This document shows, in pieces, positions 1 through 11,145 of a stretch of 64,000 nucleotides of DNA (the stretch's first letter is position 1; each line of letters starts with the position of its first letter). A model generated the notes under the pieces. That model searched no databases. It had not been told where the DNA came from and worked only from the letters and a program-made list of their open reading frames with translations. The translations under genes and the position numbers were made by a program. The DNA lies in the NCBI GenBank assembly GCA_018894105.1, contig CM032117.1:32716501-32780500 (forward strand), read 5' to 3'. Source of the stretch: Jacaranda mimosifolia (Eukaryota; Streptophyta; Magnoliopsida; Lamiales; Bignoniaceae).

Positions 1-903
1 AGAAGTTCACTAAAGGCCCGCTTAGAGAATCCACTAGATAGCCATAGTGACAAGTCAGTAGTGGCAAGTTAGTGCATATAATTAATCCTTTAACTAGAGG
101 TTCCATAGGAACCTTGTATTTAGGTCCTTATGCTTTGATTTTGATTCGACCACGTAGTGGGTCACCCGAGGCTAAGGTTGGGCACAAGCTACCTAAGTAT
201 AAAGGTTGGGGAGTTTCAAGATAGGATCATTTTGCCCGTCAGTGAATAACAGGTTGATCTCCTATGTATTCTAAGATGATCAATTTCAAGAAATTCTTGC
301 GCAAGGTGATATGACAATTAGGAATAGGAGTTTTCCAAAGTTGAGGTCATAATGAGGAATCAAACATCAAGAATAGATACATAGTTATCGAAGCTATTAG
401 GGAGCAGACAAATATCTTGCCCTAGGCCTCTTTCAAGAGATAGGAAATGGAAGGACTTTATTTGCACGGCAATCATAAGCGATAATGATTCACCTCAAAA
501 TAATTCATTCATCCAATTCGTTGAGCTCCATGGGCTTGTTGCTAGACATTAAACATGGAGATTGGGTACTTTTCAATTAATGGAGATTAATTGATAGAGT
601 TATTAGTTTAAAGGAGTTTAAACTAATTTGAATACTTTTAACATTCAAAATATCATAAAGTTGTGAGCTCATGTTAATGAATTGAAGAACCGAATCCATA
701 CAAAAGCTTAAGGATACTCTTATCTGATAGGAGAAATTTTATAAGGAGTTAGAAAATTGCATGTGGGCAATTTTTGCCTAAAGGGAAAGATAGCATTTTG
801 GCTAATTATCAATTGGTCACTTTGGCTTGATTGATTCAAGTGTTAAATTTATCAAAATAATCAAAGAGTTAAATTAAGCCAATTAAATTAAGGAATTAAT
901 TTA
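1..903 (+). mobile_element. Copia LTR fragment, interrupted by a MULE
   Basis: This is the middle part of the long LTR of the main Copia family. The landmark stretch from AGTTCACT through the CACGTAGTGGG and CCTAGGCCTC motifs is shared, in either orientation, with LTRs near 2221, 36900, 48600, 52500, 56500 and 57050. The LTR start lies outside the window. It stops at 903 where a Mutator-like element begins, and the 9 bases at 895-903 (ATTAATTTA) are the inverted form of that element's target-site duplication at the two full copies. The whole piece is the inverted counterpart of about 51643-52515. Confidence 0.8.
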
Positions 904-2071
904 AGGGTATTGATTTTTGCACTCCATGGTTTACCTTCGTCACTCCTTTTTTTATTTTCTTTAAATGCAAATGACTTAATTACCCCAATTTATTTTAGGT
1001 TATATTCTACAATTTTTCATAGACGAAAGTACCCTTTTTCACTCCACCACCTTAACACTACAATTTTAACCCTCTTTAACTCTTTTTCTCTTGATAAACC
1101 CTGAAAAATTGTGGGAAACATGCAGATCAAGATAATGAAGAATTGGTACAACTCAAAAAATAAATCAAAAATTTTCAAGCCCACGATATAGAAAATGTCC
1201 CCACTATTTGCTCAATTATCATTGACCTTGATATTTATAGTTTTAAAAAGTATTTATATTTATTTCCATTAATTGTGGAGTATATATCTATTTGTAGATT
1301 ATTACAAACGATGTTTATTGCATTTTTCTTTTGTTAACAAAATTTACATATGAAATGTAGGACTTTGGTAATCATGCTTTCACATGTTTTTTTAGTTACA
1401 TTTTTCTATTTCTAACTCAGAGATGCTTCTCTGAATCTGGATCAAAAAAATTAAGAAAAATGTAGGAGGTAAAGTACTTGGCTTCTTTTACTAAAGGCAT
1501 TCTGGTTTCATTTTACTTCTCTTTATTGGAAGATGATTTGTTGTTGAATTTGTATTTTCAACATAGAGGCTTTTCTTGAGTTATTGTAATGCAATCACAT
1601 ATTCAAGGTTGTAGTTGTTAGAAATGCTAGCTTTAATCTTTCTTAAAGGAAAAAGAGAAAAAAGAAGAAATAGTGGGAAGGCTATGCAACTGTTCAAGAT
1701 GCTCCTAAGATGAAAATTGCAGCTTAACTTTGTTTCTCATTTAATGGTACTGTAAAGATGCAAAGTTTACCTAGCAGAACATGTTTGTCCCTTTGTTAGG
1801 ATACTGCTCATTAAAGTATGTTGCAAGATGTTCTGATTGTTGAAAACAGTTATTATATTTTTATTTTATTATAGCTTTTGATGATTTAGTATCTCATGTT
1901 GTTCTAAAAAAAAGTTCTTCTTGTATGTATATGTTGTGTGCATTTGTTAAGATTTTTAAAAAAATTTGGGTGTGAATATGTAATTCCAATTTAAATTTTG
2001 TTTTTTTTTTTTTTTGGTGAAATTTAAATTATTCTGAAAAGATGATTTTACTAGTTGTTAAACACTGTAAA
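904..2071 (-). mobile_element. Truncated Mutator-like non-autonomous element (copy 1)
   Basis: The sequence begins AGGGTATTGATTTTTGCACT, which is the outer terminal inverted repeat of the complete elements at 34633-36043 and 50222-51634, and it follows them in reverse orientation. It stops at about 2071 inside what would be the inner edge of the other terminal repeat, where LTR sequence resumes. The last part of the second repeat is therefore missing. A 64-codon ORF at its start is terminal-repeat sequence, not a gene. No transposase is seen. Confidence 0.75.
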
Positions 2072-4065
2072 GTTCCAAGCCATAGAATCTTATGAGAAAG
2101 GGCATCTAAGATTCAGATAAACTTGCACTAATTATGCATATTCCAATGGGTTGGATATTGCCCCGTTTAATGGGTAATCCATGTTGGACATGATGCATGT
2201 TAGTGGGCGCTTATTAGAGAACAAGTTCACTGAAGGTCCGCCAAAAGAATCCACTAGATAGCCTAGTGGCAAGTTCCCAAGCATATGGTAGTACATATAA
2301 TTAGTCCTTGGACTTGAGGATCCATAGTAACCTTATGTTTAGGTCCTTATGCTTTGACTTCTCCCTGACCACGTAGCGGGCCATCAAGGGTTTTAGATTG
2401 GGCATGAGCTACTTAAGCACACAGGTTTGTGAGATCCAAGATGGGATCCATTTTCTCGTTGTCGTGAAGAACGAGTGCGTCTCCTATGTATTCTATAATG
2501 ATCGATTCCAAAAAATTCTTGTGCAAGGTAGTATGACAATTTGGAAAAAGGTTTTTTCCAAAGTTGAGGTCATAAAGGGGTGTCGAACATTGGATGTAGA
2601 GATATAGTTATTAAGGCTATTAGGGAGCCAACAAATATCTTGCCCTATGCCTCTTTCGGGAGATAAGAGATGAAAGGATCGTACTTGCATGGTAGGCATA
2701 AGATATAATAGTTCATCAAGATATAATTCATTCACCAATTAGTTGGGCTACATGTGCTTGTTGCTAGACATCAACCATGGAAATTGGGTGCTCTTCAATT
2801 AATAGAGATTAATTGATAGAGTTATTATTTTAAATGAGTCTAAACTAATGTGAATATTTCAATATTCAAAATATCACAATGAGTTATGAGTCTATGTCCA
2901 ATGAATGGGTGAACCTAATGGGTCGCACACAAAAGTCTAAGGAAACTCTTATCTGATAGGAAGGATTTTCTAAGGAGTTAGAAAATGAGGTGCTAGGGGT
3001 TTTTGGAGAGAAATGGTTGACTAATTTTAATTGGTCATTTTTGCTTGATTAATTTAATACTTAAATTAATCAAAATAATTTAAGAAGTTAAATTAGGCCA
3101 ATTAAATTATGGTGTTAATTTAATTGATGCCATATGTAGTCAAGTTAACTTAAGGAGTTAAGTTAACTCTATTTAACTTAAAGAGTTAAGTTAACTAACT
3201 TAAGAAGTTAAGTTAAATTAATTAAATTAAAGAGTTAATTTAATAAAATTGGGAATTTAAGTTTTGGAGGGAAATCCAAATGAAGAATCCATTTGAATTA
3301 TGCAAGTTGGTATTACATTTCATGAGATGAAATGTAAATGCAAATGTAAAAATGCAAATGCACATTAAATTCAAATGCATTTGCAAGTTGGCAAGTTGGC
3401 CAACATTCATGGAAGGTGTGATGGAAGCACCCAAAAGCTTCCATCCCCTCCTATAAATAAGCATGTGGCTGGCCACTTAGTCTAGTTGGCATTCCTCACA
3501 TTTTCCCTCCAAAAATATGGTATAATTCATGTGTTGAATAACCACACCAAAATTCTCTCCTCCCTCTCTCCTCATCCAAAAATTGCCAGTCCTATCATCA
3601 CCTTCATCCTCTCTTCTCTAGCAAAGTGAGGTTGATTGAGATCTTGTCCTAGGTGTGTGGACTTGACATTAGAGGTTCAACACTTGGGGAACTTAGAAGT
3701 TCATTAGCGAACCGATTTTTGGGCCGATTTTGAAGCATTCATTGGGCAATCAAAAAGCTACAGATTCCAGTGAATTTTGGCCAGCTTCTCACTATTTTGG
3801 TGGTGCAAAGGTGTGCCAATTTTGCTAATTTTTGGAACTTTGGAAGGTTATCAATTGGACTAATGTGTTGGAGCTTGTAGATACTTCATTGGAGGAGTCC
3901 TTAGAGTGATCTAGTTGATTCCTTTGAATCCTTCCTTCGAAGGTAATTTTTAGCTATCTAATCCTAATTTTTGGTGTGTAGTTGATCCTTGGGAAGGAGA
4001 TGATTAGTTTTATTTTTGCCTATTTTTGGTTTAATTATTGGATCCTATTCCATCTCCCTCTTTCA
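2072..4065 (+). mobile_element. Copia LTR, 3' portion (5' LTR of element C1)
   Basis: This LTR lacks roughly its first 200 bases, which are replaced by the MULE fragment. It contains the AT-rich block with repeated GAGTTAA-like motifs (about 3085-3250), a TATA box at about 3451, and the terminal TTTCA at 4061-4065. A primer-binding site follows two bases later, so this is a 5' LTR reading rightward. It is the inverted counterpart of 46879-48784. Confidence 0.85.
3451..3460 (+). promoter_or_regulatory. LTR TATA box
   Basis: CTATAAATAA sits about 605 bases before the LTR end, followed by the GGCTGGCCAC motif. The same arrangement is seen in other family LTRs at about 23724, 25306 and 58222 on the plus strand, and about 34333, 47484, 49920 and 61998 on the minus strand. 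It is the likely core promoter of the retrotransposon transcript. There is no evidence that it is still active. Confidence 0.55.
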
Positions 4066-4067
4066 AG

Positions 4068-4080
4068 TGGTATCGAAGCC
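4068..4080 (+). other. Primer-binding site of Copia element C1
   Basis: TGGTATCGAAGCC lies two bases after the LTR end. It differs slightly from TGGTATCAGAGCC, the complement of the 3' end of plant initiator tRNA-Met that primes minus-strand synthesis in many plant LTR retrotransposons. It fixes the polarity of C1 as plus. Confidence 0.85.
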
Positions 4081-4857
4081 ATCTTCATGCCTAAATTAGG
4101 ACTTTAGTGAATTAATTCATATGATGCATTGATTCTAGATCTCCAAATACTTGATTCAATTGATGATTTTACATGTGGCTCTTTATATGTTGAATTGAAA
4201 TATGTCAATATATGTTTAAGTGTTATTTCATATATTGGCAACATATATTGACATGATTTTGATTCAAATTCTATGATGTTAAATGTTGATTTAGCATTGG
4301 ATGATGTTCTATGTTAATATAGCATATGAATTATAGCTTTAATGTGTTTTAGCTATTTTCAGATCCAATTGGATTGGAGTAAATTGGAGATTTTTGAAGA
4401 ATTTTGATTCTTACTTAGATTTGATTTTTGAAGCATGTTTGAACATTTTAATTTCTAGTTTTAAAGTGTTTATGATCTAGACATTTGTCAAAACGTATGT
4501 GGAATGAAGATATGGAGGTGTCCATGTGTTTAGAGATGGCAAAAATTTGAAAAAGCACATAGTAGTCATATGGTGCCCGACCAGCAAGGCAGCTGCTAGA
4601 CTGCCCAGCCCCTGGCGCGTGCACCTGGGAGGGCGGCCAGGCAGCAGCTTGCCGAGTGGCTACCTAGGAGCAAGGTTTGGTGCATTTTTTAGTTTTGGCC
4701 TATCTAATCTTCATTGTCCCATGTAATTTTGATGCACAAAAGTTGTGCAAGTAATTCAAGATAATGTTGGACATTTTTGCAAGCTTTTAAAGCTAAGTTT
4801 AAATTAATCTTCAGTTAGGTGCAAAAATGAGATGGTGGATTGAATAATTTTTGCCTA
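4081..4857 (+). mobile_element. Copia untranslated leader, first part (C1)
   Basis: This is the start of the long leader between primer-binding site and gag. Bases 4081-4424 are present inverted at 46515-46863. A GC-rich patch at about 4572-4680 stands out in AT-rich surroundings and has equivalents in the leaders of C2 (about 21345-21450) and C7 (about 60770-60895). The leader breaks off at about 4857 where unrelated low-copy DNA begins, and appears to resume at about 8905. The 66-codon ORF over the GC patch is not conserved as protein. Confidence 0.65.
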
Positions 4858-6337
4858 TAGTCCGGAACTTTGGAACGACAGCCTCCGTTCCCATTCTGAT
4901 CCGACCATCTTGGCTGCAATAGTGTAATCCGGCAAATGTTGCTTTGCATAAGGAATTTTTACTCATAAAAGTGGTTACAATCTCTTAGCTGCGAATTCCT
5001 CAGCTGGAGGGAATATTTAAGTGATGAAGAAACGACATAAACCCTAATTAATTATCTTAACTAATAACTATCTCCTCATTTAATACTAACTGACTGACTA
5101 TGTTTTACTCCTCTAATCTCTAACACAAATTTGTCCCAAAATGGCATTGCTTCAGTTTAGTGCAACGACATTGTCCCTTTTAATTTTTTAAAAGTTGCCA
5201 TTCTCAAAATGATGTCATTCGGCCCTCATTCTTTTAAATAAAATGCCTGTCGCACCTCTTTTCTTTCCTTATCCACATTTGTTACCTTCTTGCCAGATTC
5301 ATAACATTTAGGGGCGTAAACGGATATTAAACGGATTAGATACACTGTTTTCATATTCGTATCCGTTTAACTTTTTGAATATTCGGATACGGATACGGAT
5401 ATGATGGATATTTAAAAATGATATCCAAATTCGTATCCGTCGGATATTGGTCGGATTCGGATATATCCATATTCGTTTATAATTATTCAGATGCATTCAT
5501 ATTTTATTAAACTTGTTCGTATTTAAATTATTATTTTATATTCATATTCAATGATAATTATTTAGATATCCATTTATGAATATCCAAATACGTGAATTTA
5601 TGAACATATAACAAATACATATTTTAATTAATATAAGGAACTATATAATTTTATTAAAACGAAACAATCAAACAAATAGCATAATTTTTAATTAATTATT
5701 GACTTTATAATTGATTATTAGTACCTATTAATAATAATAATGGCATTTAAGTATATTAATTATAAAGTCAACCAACAATAATTATGTTGATTAACTTTAT
5801 TCTTCAATTTTTCCCCCTATATTACAATAATTTTTAAACTTTATTCTTTTTTCTTCCCAATTCTTCAATTATAATATACATATACATATATGGATTATGA
5901 GATTTTTATTGAAAAATATAAATAGTATATTATTTAATAAATATATATATTCGGATCGGATATTAAATGGATCGGATACGCATTTACCATATCCACATCC
6001 ATTTATAATCGGATATCTACTAATCAAATACAGATAATATCCGCTTTAAACAGATGCGGATAAATTTTGTATAAATGGATATGAATGCGAACGGTAAATG
6101 AATTTTTGAATATCCATTTACTGCCCTAATAACATTTTCAAAAATCTGATTTGATTTGCCCACCTATTTTCGGCACATTTTTGGCGCCCAAATTAGTTCT
6201 CAAAAAATAAAATAAAATAAAAATAGATATCATGGATTTGTGCCTTATGTTCCGGCCCTATTTCTTAATATAATTCACTTCCAACAGTTTTTACTTTTTT
6301 GTTTTTTAATCCAGAAATTCCAACATCAATATTGACT
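4858..6337. repeat. Long direct repeat, copy A (about 1.48 kb)
   Basis: The stretch from ATAGTCCGGAACTTTGG to CATCAATATTGACT recurs at 45031-46511 in the same orientation with only scattered differences, and both copies carry the same hAT insertion. Here the left flank is Copia leader and the right flank is low-copy DNA. In the second copy the reverse holds: low-copy DNA on the left, Copia leader on the right. Both ends are abrupt. No function was recognised in the shared DNA. Confidence 0.85.
5309..6128. mobile_element. hAT-type non-autonomous element (copy A)
   Basis: The 820-bp element has inverted ends TAGGGGCGTAAACGGATATT and, read from the right, TAGGGCAGTAAATGGATATT. It is flanked by the 8-bp duplication ATAACATT at 5301-5308 and 6129-6136. 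Eight-base duplications and TAGGG-type ends are typical of hAT transposons. Subterminal regions are rich in repeated CGGATA/TATCCG motifs, common as transposase-binding sites in such elements. No transposase is encoded; the short minus-strand ORF in the left end is composed of these repeats. Confidence 0.88.
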
Positions 6338-6468
6338 TATCTAAGAAAATAAAAAAATATCAAAACATCATTTTAACTGTTAAAAATAGGGAACTTATTT
6401 CTTATCTTTAGTTTTATATTGAACTATCCTATTCTATTTTATAAAATTTAAAATTAAATATTCATATC

Positions 6469-6656
6469 TATTCAAGCATTTTGGAAATATTTAAAGGTGG
6501 CAATTTCTAACTTAATATGAGACGGCCACAAAATTATTGAGTTTAATTATGTTGAGGTTTACTGTCCAAGCACTTGGGAAATATTTAAAGGTGGCAATTT
6601 CTAACCTAATACGAGACGACCACAAAATTATTGAGTTTAATTATGTTGAGGCTTAC
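6469..6656. repeat. Tandem duplication, period about 94 bp
   Basis: Two consecutive copies share AAATATTTAAAGGTGGCAAT and TTATTGAGTTTAATTATGTT with a handful of differences (for example GAGACGGCC versus GAGACGACC). The spacing between matching points is 94 bases. It is a simple local duplication in low-copy DNA. Confidence 0.85.
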
Positions 6657-8314
6657 TAGATTTGGAAGAAAACTGGTCAACCCATAACATAACCTAAAAA
6701 TTTTGAGGGGCTACATAAATACAGTAGTTTGTGTAATGTTCAAAAGAGATGGTTGAAGGATAACTAATGGCACCACATGAGCAAGACAGGGCGGAGAACA
6801 TTGCGATTGTGGTCGATATTTGGGAGGTTTTGTGGGAGTAACAAAATTTTGGTGTTTCCTTTTCTGCTCTAAGTAACGTATAAAAATTTAAGAAGATCTA
6901 ATTTGATTTGCCGATGCCCATTTTTGCATGTTTTGGTGCCTACATGAGTTAATTCCCAAATATCAAAAAAGTTTAAAATCAGTATCATCAATTTTGAGAA
7001 AAATAAAAATATCAAAAACATCAATGTTGACTTCAAATTAGAAAACTTGTTCTTTATCTTTAATTTTATATCGTATATCCTATTCTATTTTGTCAAATTT
7101 AAAAATAACTATCAATATCTATCTCGCCACTTTGAAAATATTTGTAAAGTAATATTTAATACAATTAATATCTTTATAAGGATTAGAGAATGCAAAACAT
7201 ATATGCATGAACGATATTATATATGATTTTTCATGCTCGGATGGGCACTTGAACCCTGCTTGGAAAGCCTCGGATGCACATGCAAGATGCAAAATAAGTA
7301 GGTTAGTCATGAGATGGTTAAAAATGATTCCACACAAAAAAATGAACCAATGCAATAGAAGTGTTCTTGGGCAAACTCCCTTTTGAAAGGCTCAAAAGTA
7401 CAATGAGTTATGTGAGAATTATTTCAAGATTTAAAGATTTACTTAGGGGATTTAGGAGTGGATATGGGTAATATGGAATGGGTAAGTTATCACTGAAATC
7501 GCTGAAACAAGGACTCAGATAGAAATATAGGCCAGAAGTTAACAACAAGCTCCTAGTCTTGGCTTCTCCTTCTTTTATGGCAACAAGGCAAGAGCCCATG
7601 CTTGGAGTCCGAATTCATATGTAAGATGCCAACTTGGACCACTAATTTGTAGATGGACTGCCTATAGAAAGGGCCTTTTTTCCACTTATTTTAAAAAGAT
7701 TCCTGATCGACTTTTATAGTTCTTGAGCTCTCGCTTTCAATACAAATTAACCATAGAATTGGATTATCAAAGAATATAGCTTATGAGTTTCTTTTATTGG
7801 TCTCACTAGGTATGAAAACCACAAAAGAGTTTAGATAAATATCTTTTGAATGTTGAATTAAGCTCATCCGACAAAAGATTTGGAATCCATTGACATAGGT
7901 CGATTTTTCTTTATTTATGGTGCAACCAAACTCCTTGTAGATCTTCCAACTCAAGCAATCAAGAGCAAATGTATCCCCCCACTATAGGCATTATTTTGAT
8001 GCTTAAAAATGAAGACTTCTTTTTTTGCCCAAGAAAAGAGTTGTCGACAATGTTCATAAAAGGCTTGAAATTACCCTTCTAGGCGGAACTGGGATGGGCC
8101 TGAACCAAGGGACAAGTCGTTCTTGTAAAGTTAATTGCTGACTTTCTCGCAGCAAGAAAAATCTTTTTTCTTTCCTAAATGTTTAGTACAAGTTACTCCA
8201 GCCAGTTATTCAGACTAGTAATGGAACAGTGGTGCCTCCTAACCCCAGTAGGTACACTTTGACAAACATATCTTTGTGTGAACGAGCAATTTTGGTGCTT
8301 CTTGTAGCCCCCCC

Positions 8315-8329
8315 CTCTCTCTCTCTCTT
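8315..8329. repeat. CT microsatellite
   Basis: A short run of CT dinucleotides follows a C-rich tract. It is an ordinary simple repeat. Confidence 0.8.
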
Positions 8330-8904
8330 CAGCCTAATCTTTCCTTTGTGAAAGAAAATAACTAGCGCAAGTTACGATTTGATATTTGACAAAATAGTAG
8401 TGTTAGGTCCCTTCATAATGAAAAAATGAATTCACTCAAGACGAAACTAAATATGGGATAGGCGCGAAATCAACATCATTTGGAAGAATAGGTATGGAGG
8501 TGGGACTTTTTTCTGTAACTCTCCAGGTGGCATAAAGCAGTGGCGAATTCTATTCTAAAAGTAAGTGAAGATGAAAGCTTGTCTTGAAATACATTTTCCC
8601 ATTCTTTTTTTCTTCTCAATTTTATTTTATTTTTTTCTTTTAATGTGTGCATTTAATCAATATTTTCTAACATATTTAGGTATTAATTGTGAATGGCTAA
8701 GGGTCTATTTGGTTTCATTTTCAAACCCCATTCTAACATTTTCTACTATTTAAAAATAAAAATACATCACTTTCTACGTATGTTCACCTGATATTATTTT
8801 CATTTTCATTTTCAGAGCATATTCCCAAATAAGTTATATATCTTATCCCAATAACCTATATATTTTCTCTCTCTATTTTACTAGGAAATATGATTTCCTG
8901 AATT

Positions 8905-9037
8905 CCTAAGAGGGTAAGAAATTTGCTAAAATAGTGGGAGCAAAACATGCTTGAAAGCGCATAAACATGTTTTTAATGTCAAATTCAATATGCTTGTATT
9001 TTCTTCTTCGCTTATGTAGATTTGCAAAATCTCAAGA
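8905..9037 (+). mobile_element. Copia leader, last part (C1)
   Basis: The sequence just upstream of gag (GGGTAAGAAATTTGCTAAAA onward) matches the corresponding positions of C5 (about 29727-29854), C2 (inverted, about 18535-18680) and C7 (inverted, about 59466-59610). It ends at a gag start codon at 9038. Confidence 0.7.
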
Positions 9038-9765
9038 ATGGCTAAAAATCTACTAAACCTCATTTTGGAAACCAATAAACTAACCGAGTCGAACTACCAT
9101 GATTGACTAAACCTCAAAATCATTCTTGATCCAAGAAATGGACATTTGTCGTATATCAAGGTGCTCCGAATCCCATAGGGATTAATGTGGATCAAGAGAA
9201 ACGTGAAATGTTCACAAATTGGGTTGAGGATCACCTCCTATCCCATAGTCTTATGATGACATCTATGAACTTCAAAAGCCTCATGAAACATACCTCGGTA
9301 AATTGCTTGCAAAAGTTGTATAGCAAACAAGGTATCAGAGATTCATGTAGTCAAAGGAGATTTTTCAAGTTAGGATGGTTGAGGGGTCATGTGTTCTCGA
9401 CTATGGTCTAAAGATGATTAGGCTTGTTGAGAAGCTCTTCAACTTAGACGTAGTGATGGATAATGATCTCCAAGGGGATTTGATCCTATGATCCTTGTCG
9501 AGTTTATTTGACTAAAGTGTTGGTCAAGGCAGAAACAACCATGGAAATGACAAACCTTTAATGATTGCTTCCCCTTCCCATTCTAAAGGCCCTAAAGGCA
9601 AAAAGAAAAGGGGTAACAAGAAGAGTTCTTCTTGGAAGAGGAAACAAACATTTAAGGGGTCCGGTGGAGTCAAGAAGACAAGTGAGGATAATAAGAATGC
9701 AACTTGTTGCTATTGAGGTAAATTGGGTCACTAAAAGCTCAAGTTCAAGAAATACCTTGTAACCC
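9038..9765 (+). pseudogene. gag: Copia gag remnant (C1)
   Basis: Gag is the nucleocapsid protein that packages retrotransposon RNA. The remnant starts MAKNLLNLILETNKL, a typical start for this Copia group, and ends in a decayed zinc knuckle at about 9693-9745, where a stop replaces a residue in the C-x2-C-x4-H-x4-C box. Stops and frameshifts interrupt the frame early, and parts of the middle are lost compared with C5. It aligns by eye with gag remnants of C2, C5 and C7. Non-functional. Confidence 0.75.
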
Positions 9766-9769
9766 TAGG

Positions 9770-10090
9770 GTAGGGTGAGTTGTTTATTGAATTGCACCTA
9801 AGGATAAATTCTTCCTCATGGGTATTTGATACCGCATGTGGTTTTCATCTTTGTAATTTGTTACAAAGGATAGAAAGAAGAATAAATCTTCGTGATGGGG
9901 ATATGATCCACCGCCTTGGCAACGGAGCAAGAGTTGGAGCCAAAACTGAAGGCATAAGTTAAGTTAGACTTAAGAGATTTTGAAGCTTGTACTAAATCCT
10001 TGTTACTATGTACCTAAGCTCCATTGGTACAATGTTAAAGGAATATACATTTTTTATTTTCCACCATCACTAATGCACATTCAACAAAGC
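9770..10090 (+). pseudogene. Copia protease-region remnant (C1)
   Basis: The peptide ELHLRINSSSWVFDTACG contains the aspartic protease active-site region, where functional Copia elements have D-S/T-G after a W-x-x-D context. Here it reads DTA, so the catalytic glycine is missing. The frame is broken just after GAKTEG. Homologous stretches are at 17958-18143 (C2, minus) and 54240-54300 (C7, minus). The protease would cleave the polyprotein. Confidence 0.65.
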
Positions 10091-10099
10091 AACAAAAGA

Positions 10100-11145
10100 A
10101 AGTTAGATAACCAAGAAAATGCATACCTTTGGCATGCAAGACATTGACATATTTTTAAGAATAGGATGAACAAGTTAGTGGCCCTTAAAACACTAAATGT
10201 TAGTAGATTAGAAGATCTACTTACTTGTGAATTTTGTTTAAAAGGAAAAATGACCAATGCCCCTTTTGTAGGACAAACGGGGCGATCTACAAGTCCTTTG
10301 GATTTGATCCATATAGATGTATGTGGGCCACTAAGAGTTAGTGCAAGAGAGGTTATTCTTATTTCATTATCTTCACCGATGATTTCATCAGTTTGGACAT
10401 GTGAATCTTATGAAGTACAAGTCTAAAGCCTTTGAAAAGTTCAAAGAGTATAGGAGTGAAGTAAAAAAGCAATTAGGACTTAGTATCAAAACTCTTCGAT
10501 CGGATCGAGGAAATGAATACTTACGTACCAAATTCTTGAATTATCTAAAAGAGAATGGGATTTTCTCTCAATGACTCTATCCAGCACACCTTAACATAAT
10601 GGAGTAGCCAAGATGAGGAACCATATTTTGTTAGACATGATACGGTCCATGATGAACTTAATCGACATCCCTATCTCTTTTTAGGGATACGCCCTTGAGA
10701 CGGCAGCGAGGCTACTAAATGTAGTACCCTCAAAGTCGGTGCCAAAAATACCACATGAGATGTGGTTTGGCAAAGCACCTTCGTACTCTTATTTAAGAGT
10801 TTGGGGGTCTCCCGCCTATGTCAAGAGACTAGTAGGAGACAAGTTGGATGCGAGATCCACCATGTGCAAGTTTGTGGGATACCCCAAAGACTCTTTGTAT
10901 TATTATTTTTATGATCCCTCAAAACAAAAAGTGTTTGTTTCGAGGAATGCCATATTTTTGGACAAGGAGTTTCTATCAAATAGAAAGAGCGTTATCATTG
11001 AACTTGATGAAGTACAAGACGATCATATAATCCCACAAGGGATAAAAATAAAAGAGCATCACGAGCTTAGCACACAGCATTTTAGAAGGTCAGACCGAAT
11101 CAAGAATCAACCCAAAAGGTTTGTATTCATTCATGAGATGGGATA
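10100..11145 (+). pseudogene. Copia integrase remnant (C1)
   Basis: The segment reads in order: a degraded HHCC zinc domain (LWHARH, then LTCEFCLKGKM) at about 10125-10255; the start of the catalytic core (SPLDLIHIDVCGPLRVSA) at about 10290-10350; a decayed core to about 10730; and a C-terminal part (PKIPHEMWFGKAPSYSYLRV, then FVGYPKDSLYYYFYDPS) in a 135-codon open stretch at 10739-11146. Integrase inserts the cDNA into chromosomes. Frameshifts separate the pieces. The C-terminal stretch is intact only by chance. Confidence 0.85.

Larger units (their letters stand above)
6338..8904. other. Low-copy AT-rich DNA without a recognised gene
   Basis: This stretch matches no other part of the window. 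It holds a tandem duplication (6469-6656), a CT microsatellite (8315-8329), and only short ORFs of up to 78 codons that resemble nothing I recognise. It separates two parts of the C1 leader. It is either host DNA caught between two elements or an insertion in C1. The right boundary is uncertain; the leader seems to resume near 8905. Confidence 0.5.

Noticed and set aside
910..1104. 64-codon ORF repeated at 35843-36037 and 51434-51628 as a conserved small gene
   Set aside because: It lies in the MULE terminal inverted repeat. Conservation follows from the three copies being one duplicated insertion.
4526..4726. ORFs over GC-rich leader patches (also 21186-21386 and 60698-60968) as leader proteins
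   Set aside because: Peptides from the three copies do not match each other. Only the nucleotide composition is shared.
5308..5496. Repetitive I/R-rich ORF, also at 45481-45669
   Set aside because: It is made by CGGATA-type subterminal repeats of the hAT element and has no credible protein.
6469..6656. CRISPR-like array
   Set aside because: Two-unit tandem duplications with no spacers, in a plant genome. No array of short spaced repeats exists anywhere in the window.
7119..7599. Minus-strand ORFs of 78 and 63 codons as host genes
   Set aside because: Short, unsupported by motifs, splice signals or duplication elsewhere; consistent with chance frames.
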